Program-made: the position numbers and the translations under genes
Shown: positions 1-4,642 of the stretch, piece after piece
Layout: every line of letters begins with the position of its first letter
How positions within the stretch are numbered: the stretch's first letter is position 1
NCBI GenBank assembly: GCA_002314605.1
Contig: DCGO01000089.1
Location: 1-9,128, forward strand
Length of the DNA: 9,128 nucleotides
DNA from: Lentisphaeria bacterium UBA1776
Lineage (GTDB): Bacteria; Verrucomicrobiota; Lentisphaeria; Victivallales; Victivallaceae
Direction: 5' to 3'
Notes under the pieces: model-generated
Database searches by the model: none
What the model saw: only the letters and a program-made list of their open reading frames with translations
What the model was told of the DNA's origin: nothing

Positions 1-46
1 AGAATTTACAGAAAAAACGTTACGTTGCCTTTTTGTTGAACTCCGG

Positions 47-66
47 AAAAAAGCCCCCGCTTTTTT
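47..66. terminator. Weak A/T-flanked hairpin, possible terminator
   Basis: A perfect 8-bp inverted repeat (AAAAAAGC, CCCC loop, GCTTTTTT) gives an A-run on one side and a T-run on the other, so it could end transcription in either direction. Only two of the pairs are G-C, so the helix is weak. The CCCCC stretch could instead pair with GGGGG at 90-94, making an alternative fold around the -10 box at 77-82. No gene end is visible to its left, so its client is unknown. Confidence 0.3.
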
Positions 67-76
67 CTGCAGAAAT

Positions 77-82
77 TATAAT
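77..82 (+). promoter_or_regulatory. Perfect -10 box (TATAAT) ahead of the small membrane protein gene
   Basis: TATAAT matches the sigma-70 type -10 consensus exactly and lies about 120 nt upstream of the start at 203. No good -35 sequence sits 16-18 nt upstream (that stretch is C-rich), and no extended -10 TG is present. If used, transcription would start near 89 and leave a leader of about 115 nt. That leader would contain the repeats and hairpin at 143-184. Confidence 0.3.
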
Positions 83-202
83 GCCCTTTGGGGGCTGTCA
101 ATTCCTGACGGGAAAACAGGATTGAGAACCAGGGTTGCATTTTGGTGTTTTTCATGTATCTTACGGGAAGATGCGGTCCATCTTTTACGGAGGTGTTTTT
201 TT

Positions 203-523
203 ATGGCCAGGCAATCTACGGCCCCGGGGTGCTGGTGTTTTTCCTGTATCGGAATCGGATTTTTTGGGTCCATTGCGGCCGGCTGTCACTCCATGACGGC
301 GGGGATCACCGTGTTTGTCCTGTCGATCCTTGTCGGCGTGGTCCCTCTTCTGGTGTACCGGTTCCTCGCAAAGGAGGGTGATATTCCGGTGACGGAAGAA
401 GCGTTTTCTCCGGAGGAGGTCAAGGCATTCAAGAAACTTCCCCGGCGTCTTCGGGGTGTCGGGATTTTCTGCATCTGGAGCCTTTTTTTAGGCTGTATTC
501 TGACGAAGTCAAGAGATAGATGA
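203..523 (+). CDS. Small hypothetical inner-membrane protein
   Basis: A 106-residue protein that I do not recognise. I chose the ATG at 203 because GGAGGTG at 189-195 is a near-perfect Shine-Dalgarno sequence at good distance; the same frame is open up to a TTG at 122, but that codon lacks a spaced SD. Hydrophobic stretches at about residues 11-29, 32-55 and 84-100 suggest two or three transmembrane helices. An acidic loop (about 59-73, EEAFSPEEVKAF) and a basic patch (KKLPRRLR, 77-84) lie between the last two. There are six Cys, all in or near the hydrophobic parts. The stop lies 4 nt from the mutY stop on the other strand, with no clear terminator between the convergent genes. It may be lineage-specific. 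No function can be given. Confidence 0.6.
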   Translation: MARQSTAPGCWCFSCIGIGFFGSIAAGCHSMTAGITVFVLSILVGVVPLLVYRFLAKEGDIPVTEEAFSPEEVKAFKKLPRRLRGVGIFCIWSLFLGCILTKSRDR

Positions 524-527
524 GGGT

Positions 528-1499
528 TTATCCGAGGAATTTCCGGAAGGCGGTGGGGAGGGGGAGTTCACCGGGGACGGTCCAGACAAATTCCGGGAAT
601 TCCGCCGCCGCTTCAATGGTATATACAGTCATGTGCCACTCCACGTGGGTGAAGATATGCTTGCCCTTGCGGGTTTCGATCACATTCCCCCAGCGGGGAT
701 CCGGCTGAGCCGGGGCGGGAAGATTGGGGAGTTCCCACAACCCTGCCAGAAGTCCCGTATCCGGCCTTTTCCGGCAGGCGATCCGGTCATGAAAACGGAG
801 CAGAAAGACACTCAGATCCTCCCTTTTCCGGGGCTTTTTGTCCGGCTTTTTCGGCCAGAACTGCCAGCCGCCCGCAGACGCGGCGCACAGGTCCTTTACC
901 GGACATGTTCCGCAGTGGGGTGCGCCATTGGGGACACAGACGGTCGCCCCCAGTTCCATGAGGCTTTCGGTAAAATCGCTGCATCTTTCTGCGGGATACT
1001 GTTTCCGCAGGGCCGCCGCTGCCGAATCACTGTCCCAGCTTGAACAGGTGATGCGGGAAAGAACACGCAGGACATTGCCGTCCACCGCCGGGGCGGGGAG
1101 CCCGAAAGCAATGGATGCTATGGCTCCTGCGGTGTAGTCTCCCACTCCGGGGAGTTTCCGCAGTTCCGTTTCGTCCGCCGGAAATTTCCCGCCGAAATCC
1201 GACATGATCATTTTGGCCGCCGCCTGCAGATTGCGGACCCTCCGGTAGTAGCCAAGCCCCTCCCAGAGATGCAGCAGTTTTTCCTCCGGAGCCTCCGCCA
1301 GATCCCGGACTTCCGGGAGTTCCGTCATGAAGCGGTTGAAGTAGTTTATGACGGTATCCACCCTGGTCTGCTGGAGCATGATCTCCGAGACCAGCACGGC
1401 ATAAGGGGTGCGGTTGACCCGCCAGGGAAGGTCTCTGGCCCGGTCGGCAAAGAACGGCAGGAGCCGTTCCGGAAGATAGGGAAGTTCTTTCTCTTTCAT
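528..1499 (-). CDS. mutY: A/G-specific adenine DNA glycosylase MutY
   Basis: MutY removes adenine mispaired with 8-oxoguanine in base excision repair. The 323-residue protein has the full architecture. The HhH-GPD glycosylase domain spans about 10-180, with SEIMLQQT (38-45) carrying the catalytic Glu39, the helix-hairpin-helix LPGVGDYTA (116-124), and PAVDGNV (137-143) carrying the essential Asp140. A four-cysteine [4Fe-4S] loop follows (C188, C196, C199, C205). The NUDIX-like C-terminal domain, which checks for 8-oxoG, contains GLLAGLWELPN (249-259) and FTHVEWHM (283-290). The first two cluster cysteines are separated by seven residues, one more than in E. coli MutY. The ATG at 1499 gives the expected N-terminus; no SD precedes it. 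It is divergent from rnpB and convergent with the small membrane protein gene. Confidence 0.96.
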   Translation of the reverse strand: MKEKELPYLPERLLPFFADRARDLPWRVNRTPYAVLVSEIMLQQTRVDTVINYFNRFMTELPEVRDLAEAPEEKLLHLWEGLGYYRRVRNLQAAAKMIMSDFGGKFPADETELRKLPGVGDYTAGAIASIAFGLPAPAVDGNVLRVLSRITCSSWDSDSAAAALRKQYPAERCSDFTESLMELGATVCVPNGAPHCGTCPVKDLCAASAGGWQFWPKKPDKKPRKREDLSVFLLRFHDRIACRKRPDTGLLAGLWELPNLPAPAQPDPRWGNVIETRKGKHIFTHVEWHMTVYTIEAAAEFPEFVWTVPGELPLPTAFRKFLG

Positions 1500-1509
1500 G
1501 GCGGATAAT

Positions 1510-1537
1510 AATGTACAGTCTGTCTGTAAATTTGCAA
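1510..1537 (-). promoter_or_regulatory. Candidate mutY promoter
   Basis: Read on the - strand, TTGCAA (1537-1532) and TACATT (1515-1510) are separated by 16 nt, each matching four of six consensus bases. Transcription would begin around 1503, only a few bases before the mutY ATG at 1499, giving an almost leaderless message. That would fit the missing SD. Prediction from sequence only. Confidence 0.3.
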
Positions 1538-1587
1538 ATACTTCCTGCGGATTTCGTTGAGATGTTGAAAAAATACCGGATAACTGC

Positions 1588-1617
1588 TTGTATATTGCAT
1601 ATTACTGGCTATATTAT
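1588..1617 (+). promoter_or_regulatory. Promoter of rnpB
   Basis: TTGTAT (1588-1593) and the overlapping -10 candidates TATATT (1610-1615) and TATTAT (1612-1617) lie 16 or 18 nt apart in an AT-rich stretch. The expected start, about 1621-1624, coincides with the 5' strand of RNase P helix P1. Exact placement in front of a stable RNA makes this the most credible promoter in the window. Confidence 0.6.
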
Positions 1618-1620
1618 GTA

Positions 1621-1981
1621 CTGCGTGACGGCTCGGGCAGTCGCTTCGGCTTCGGCTGAATGAGGAAAGTCCGGACTGCACAGGGCAGGGAGTCCTTTTG
1701 AAAAGAAGGACGCTGCGGACCATATTCCGCAGCAGGGAAAGCGCAACAGAAAGATACCGCCGGAGTTTCGGCTCCGGTAAGGGTGAAATGGCGGGGTAAG
1801 AGCCCGCCGGGTGTCGGCGAGAGCCGCACTGCACGGCAAGCCCCTCCCGCAGCAAGACCAAATAGGGGACCATGCCGCGGCCCGCGGCGTTATGGAGTCC
1901 CGGGTTCTGGTCGCACAGACAGATGATTGCCGCTTCCTCCGGGAAGGCACAGAATCCGGCTTACAGAGCCGTTGCGCACTG
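1621..1981 (+). ncRNA. rnpB: RNase P RNA, bacterial type A
   Basis: Catalytic RNA of RNase P, which trims the 5' leader from tRNA precursors together with the RnpA protein. The universally conserved core is visible: GAGGAAAGTCCGGACT (1662-1677, 5' part of P4), the purine-rich AACAGAAAGATACCGCC segment (1745-1761), GGGTGAAATGG and GGTAAGAGC (about 1781-1803), AGCAAGACCAAATAGGG (1851-1867), and ACAGAATCCGGCTTA (1949-1963, 3' part of P4). Helix P1 closes the ends by pairing 1622-1634 with 1966-1978. A short P3 is capped by a TTCG-type loop, and a GGCCC loop in the 1880s can pair with GGGC near 1683 as the P6 pseudoknot. Its promoter lies directly upstream. No strong terminator follows, so some transcripts may run into the phosphoesterase gene 42 nt downstream. 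Confidence 0.97.
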
Positions 1982-2020
1982 TTGAATTTGATCGTTTTTA
2001 CGGATATTGAGCAAAGAAAT

Positions 2021-2830
2021 ATGCCGAAGGTCGCGATTTTAAGTGATATTCATGCCAATCTTGAGGCGCTGAACACTGTTCTGGAAAAGTGCAGAGAGAT
2101 TGATCCCGGGATGGAATTCGTCTGCCTTGGGGATATTGTCGGTTACAATGCCAATCCTCACGAATGTCTGGAAATCGTCCGCAATCTGGACTGCAAAGGT
2201 CTCGTGAAGGGCAATCACGATGAATACGTTTCCAGTGAAAGCGGCGTGGAGGGGTTCAATGCCAATGCCAAACGCGCCATCGAGTGGACCAAAGGACAGC
2301 TTACGGAAGATGAGCTGACATTTCTGGGAAAGCTGCCGGCATTCAAATCGCTGTTCAGCGGGTACAATGCGGTTCTGGTGCATGCCACGCTGGATTCTCC
2401 GCTGCAGTGGGGTTATATTCTGGACCTCCATCATGCCATCAGCTGTTTCGAGAGCAAACCCAAGGCCATGGTTTCATTCTGCGGGCACTCCCATGTGCCC
2501 ATCGCCTTCTGCAAAAATGCATACAGCAGTTCGGAGGCCACCGCCTACGAGACGATTGTTGAATGGATCCCCACTGTGGGGGAGGGGAGTTTTGAGCGGG
2601 AAGAGAGCTGTTCGATCAAACTCAGAAGCGAGTGCCGGTATCTCTTCAATGTCGGCAGTATCGGACAGCCCCGGAACCGGGATCCCAGGGCCAGTTTTGC
2701 CGTCTATGACACGGATCACAAGATTGTGACCCGTTATCTTCTGCCCTATGATTACACGGTGACGCAGGCCAGGATCCTCGAGGCCGGGCTCCCCGAGCGT
2801 CTGGCAGTCCGCCTGGCCCTTGGAATGTAA
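2021..2830 (+). CDS. Metallophosphoesterase (calcineurin-like, ApaH/YfcE-type)
   Basis: A 269-residue cytosolic two-metal phosphoesterase. The metal-binding motifs appear in order: SDIHAN (D9, H11), CLGDIVGYNANP (D38), KGNHDE (N65, H66), VLVHATLDSP (H121) and FCGHSHVP (H156, H158). The C-terminal NVGSIGQPRNRDPRASFAVYD segment (210-230) is typical of the family. Such proteins hydrolyse phosphodiesters, nucleotides or phosphoproteins; the substrate cannot be told from sequence. The frame is open further upstream, but that part lies inside rnpB, and the ATG at 2021 places the family's standard N-terminus (MPKVAILSDIH) correctly. The SD is weak (AAAG only). It is followed after 12 nt by a glycosyltransferase gene, so the two are probably co-transcribed, perhaps with rnpB read-through. 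Confidence 0.93.
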   Translation: MPKVAILSDIHANLEALNTVLEKCREIDPGMEFVCLGDIVGYNANPHECLEIVRNLDCKGLVKGNHDEYVSSESGVEGFNANAKRAIEWTKGQLTEDELTFLGKLPAFKSLFSGYNAVLVHATLDSPLQWGYILDLHHAISCFESKPKAMVSFCGHSHVPIAFCKNAYSSSEATAYETIVEWIPTVGEGSFEREESCSIKLRSECRYLFNVGSIGQPRNRDPRASFAVYDTDHKIVTRYLLPYDYTVTQARILEAGLPERLAVRLALGM

Positions 2831-2842
2831 GATGATTCCGGC

Positions 2843-3874
2843 ATGAAGAAGATCCTGATCGTAAAACCCAGCAGTCTCGGGGATATCATCCATGTTTTTC
2901 CTGCGCTGGAAATTCTGCGCCGTCACGAACCGGATTTCATCGTGGACTTTCTGGTGCATCCTGCTTTTGCGGATATTCTGGACTACAGCCCCGTTCCGGT
3001 GCGCCGCCGGATCCTTTTTGAACGTAAAAAACTGGGAAAACTGAAGACGTTTTTCCCGGTCTTTTTCCGGCTTTTCGCAGAACTCCGGCAGGAAAAATAC
3101 GATCTGGTGATCGATTTTCAGGGGCTTCTGCGAAGCGGTTTATTTGCCTTTCTTGCCCGGCGGTCCGCCCCGGTGGCCGGGTTCGCCCATCCCCGGGAGG
3201 ACGGAGCACGGTATTTTTACGGAAAAAAAATTGATGTTTCAAATCAAATGCACGCGGTGGAGCGCAATGTCGCGCTGGTGAATGCCCTTCTCGGCACATC
3301 GGACCCGGTCCCGGAGGACTATCTGGGACACCCCGCAGCGGAAGCCCCGTATCCGGCGGTTCCTGGAAAAAAGCTGATCGGCATGATCCCCGGGGCCCGG
3401 TGGGCGAGCAAGCAGTTTCCGGAACGGCTCTTTGCCGGTGTGATCACAGAGTCCCGCAAACGCTGTCCCGGAGAGGTGATATTCCGGATCATCGGTTCCC
3501 AGAATGAACTTGACTCCCAGATGCGGATCCTGGAACTGGCGGGAGACACCGGGGATATTCAGCCCCTTGCCGGAAAAACTTCCATGGCAGGGATGATGGA
3601 GGCTCTGCGGCCATGTGATGCGGTGCTGTGCAACGATTCCGGTCCCATGCATGCCGCAGCAGCTTTGCAGATCCCCGTGACCGCCCTCTTCGGCTCCACC
3701 CGCCCCGATTGGACCGGACCTTACGGCAGGCGGAATACGGTGCTGCGCCGGGAGGATCTGGACTGTCTCGGCTGCATGGAGCGTACCTGCGTAAAGTTTG
3801 ATTCTCCCCGCTGTCACCGGATCCGGCCGGATGTCGTTGCCGATCAGCTGATCCGGAGTCTGAAGAAGCCGTAA
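2843..3874 (+). CDS. Glycosyltransferase family 9 (LPS heptosyltransferase-like)
   Basis: A 343-residue family 9 glycosyltransferase with a GT-B fold, related to the WaaC/WaaF ADP-heptose transferases that build the LPS inner core on the cytoplasmic face of the inner membrane. The N-terminal acceptor domain shows KPSSLGDIIHVFPAL (8-22, conserved Asp14) and DFQGLLRSGL (91-100), the latter close to WaaC. The C-terminal donor domain shows GMIPGARWASKQFPERLF (180-197, Lys190), NDSGPMHAAAAL (264-275) and ALFGSTRPDWTGPYG (281-295). A Cys-rich tail (C308, C311, C316, C324) resembles that of many family 9 members. Whether the sugar is heptose is uncertain: no other LPS gene lies nearby to confirm it. 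The ATG at 2843 gives a standard start but has no clear SD; translation may depend on the gene 12 nt upstream. A hairpin terminator follows at once. Confidence 0.92.
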   Translation: MKKILIVKPSSLGDIIHVFPALEILRRHEPDFIVDFLVHPAFADILDYSPVPVRRRILFERKKLGKLKTFFPVFFRLFAELRQEKYDLVIDFQGLLRSGLFAFLARRSAPVAGFAHPREDGARYFYGKKIDVSNQMHAVERNVALVNALLGTSDPVPEDYLGHPAAEAPYPAVPGKKLIGMIPGARWASKQFPERLFAGVITESRKRCPGEVIFRIIGSQNELDSQMRILELAGDTGDIQPLAGKTSMAGMMEALRPCDAVLCNDSGPMHAAAALQIPVTALFGSTRPDWTGPYGRRNTVLRREDLDCLGCMERTCVKFDSPRCHRIRPDVVADQLIRSLKKP

Positions 3875-3924
3875 AAAAAACGGCACGGAATGATGTTCCG
3901 CACCGGTTTTCCCGGGTTGCCGTT
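3873..3924. terminator. Bidirectional branched terminator between convergent genes
   Basis: An outer 7-bp perfect helix (AACGGCA 3879-3885 with TGCCGTT 3918-3924) encloses two hairpins: CGGAA/TTCCG with a TGATG loop (3886-3900) and CCGG/CCGG with a TTTTC loop (3903-3915). On the - strand the structure is followed by eight U (A8 at 3873-3880). On the + strand the first hairpin can also form with CGG/CCG (3881-3883 with 3903-3905) and is followed by four U (3907-3910). It therefore serves the glycosyltransferase gene from the left and the Cys-rich lipoprotein gene from the right. Confidence 0.7.
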
Positions 3925-4364
3925 CAGTCGGCGAAGGCGCTGAAGCAATCCTCCTCCACAATATTATTGTCCTGCAGCGGTGCAGGGATCCCTGCCTTGG
4001 CATCTTCGGCATGTTTGACATCTGCCGGAGTACAGGCGGCTTTGCCGTCCTTGAGTTTCACATGTTCACCGACCTTGCATTTGGCCTGATCTCCGTGAGC
4101 GGGACAGGGCTTGACTTCCTTGACGGCCCAGGTCTTTTTGCCCTCCTTTTCAACTATGGCGGCGGTACTGGTCTCCGGCGTCATGACCTTGCCGTCCGAC
4201 TTGCGGAAGCATTCTTTGCCGGCTTCGCACTTGTCTTTGCTGCACTTTTTCAGCGGTTTGGCGCAGAAGATCCGCCCTTTGGCGTCCTGCCGGCACTGGG
4301 CGGTTTTGCAGCCGCCGCCGGGGCAGACGCTGTCTGCATCCCAGACGGCGACGATGTAGATCAC
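3924..4364 (-). CDS. Cys/Lys-rich protein: distal part of a frameshifted lipoprotein gene
   Basis: Open frame of 146 residues, counted from a GTG at 4364 that overlaps the stop of the upstream frame (GTGA). It has 11 Cys and many Lys, no signal peptide of its own and no family I recognise. Three related modules are visible: C14-C34 (CPGGGC, then CRQDAKGRIFC), C41-M61 (CSKDKC, then DGKVM) and C87-C111 (CPAHGDQAKC, then KLKDGKAAC). So many Cys suggest disulfides or metal binding outside the cytosol, which needs the export signal in the neighbouring frame. I therefore read it as the distal part of one lipoprotein of about 196 residues. A separate GTG start coupled to the upstream stop (GGAAGG lies 4 nt before it) is the alternative. 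The stop overlaps the terminator structure. Confidence 0.6.
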   Translation of the reverse strand: MIYIVAVWDADSVCPGGGCKTAQCRQDAKGRIFCAKPLKKCSKDKCEAGKECFRKSDGKVMTPETSTAAIVEKEGKKTWAVKEVKPCPAHGDQAKCKVGEHVKLKDGKAACTPADVKHAEDAKAGIPAPLQDNNIVEEDCFSAFAD

Positions 4365-4513
4365 GCCGCCTTCCGGTCGACAGCTTTTTTGACGGCCCCT
4401 TCCGGACAGGTTTTTGCCTCTTTGCCGTCCTTGCCGCCCTGATCATCGCAGCAGCAGCAGCAGCCCATGACCAGCAGTGAAAATACCGTGAAAAAGAGAT
4501 GTTTGGTTTTCAT
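4361..4513 (-). CDS. Lipoprotein signal peptide and N-terminus (frameshifted)
   Basis: Fifty codons from ATG 4513, with a strong SD (AAGGGGGG, 5 nt before the start), to a TGA at 4361. Residues 1-17 form a short basic-hydrophobic signal peptide (MKTKHLFFTVFSLLVMG). A lipobox (VMG before C18) predicts cleavage and lipidation of C18 by signal peptidase II. Five consecutive Cys (18-22) come from a TGC repeat, followed by a Gly/Lys linker. The frame then meets an A6 run and ends within a few codons in unconvincing sequence (AVDRKAA). Re-reading one A in that run joins it to the distal frame with matching composition and repeat pattern. As written this is a truncated reading of a lipoprotein of about 196 residues. 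No function is assigned. Confidence 0.65.
   Translation of the reverse strand: MKTKHLFFTVFSLLVMGCCCCCDDQGGKDGKEAKTCPEGAVKKAVDRKAA
4385..4390 (-). other. A6 slippage or frameshift site in the lipoprotein gene
   Basis: On the - strand the zero frame reads GTC AAA AAA GCT and reaches a TGA 21 nt after the A-run. With one extra A (or a -1 slip) it reads GTC AAA AAA AGC TGT CGA CCG GAA and enters the 146-codon frame without a stop. The local peptide becomes CPEGAVKKSCRPEGG, which aligns with CPGGGCKTAQCRQDAKG of the next module. It is not a textbook -1 heptamer, since the base before the A-run is C. Confidence 0.55.
4448..4462 (-). repeat. Trinucleotide repeat (TGC)5 encoding five Cys
   Basis: Five tandem GCA units on the + strand read as TGC codons in the lipoprotein gene and encode Cys18-22, directly at the lipidation site. 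Such a microsatellite can gain or lose units without breaking the frame. Confidence 0.8.
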
Positions 4514-4545
4514 GATTTCCCCCCTTGGGATGTTTTTTGCCGTTC

Positions 4546-4575
4546 TGGAACCGTTCCGGAATTTTTCCGGCAGCT
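4546..4575 (-). promoter_or_regulatory. Inverted repeats in the lipoprotein leader
   Basis: Upstream of the lipoprotein start lie two stacked palindromes: CCGGAA/TTCCGG with a TTT spacer (4556-4570) and GGAA/TTCC with a CCG spacer (4548-4558). They could form alternative hairpins in the leader or act as a protein-binding site. They sit between the mutS terminator and the SD. I see no clear -35/-10 pair in this stretch. Confidence 0.3.
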
Positions 4576-4621
4576 TTACCATGCCGCAGAATTTCCGAAA
4601 AGCAAGTTCCCTGGGAAAATC

Positions 4622-4640
4622 AAAAAAGACTACCAGTCCT
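4622..4640 (-). terminator. Intrinsic terminator after mutS
   Basis: On the - strand AGGACT, GGT loop, AGTCTT forms a 6-bp hairpin (one G-U pair), running directly into a T-run (A6 on the + strand at 4622-4627). It starts 2 nt after the mutS stop. The stem is short, so termination may be partial, and some transcripts could continue into the lipoprotein gene. Confidence 0.5.
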
Positions 4641-4642
4641 GT

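Noticed and set aside
142..381. Alternative 79-codon + frame overlapping the small membrane protein
   Set aside because: It has no SD and a Pro/Arg/Gly-rich second half; the frame starting at 203 has a near-perfect SD and coherent membrane helices.
1831..1850. GGC instead of GGU in the RNase P RNA loop that pairs with the tRNA CCA end
   Set aside because: As I recall, GGC-type variants occur in other bacterial RNase P RNAs, so I do not count it as unusual without an alignment.
1811..2020. In-frame upstream extension of the phosphoesterase by 70 codons
   Set aside because: The added part lies within the conserved core of the RNase P RNA gene, and the family N-terminus begins at the ATG at 2021.
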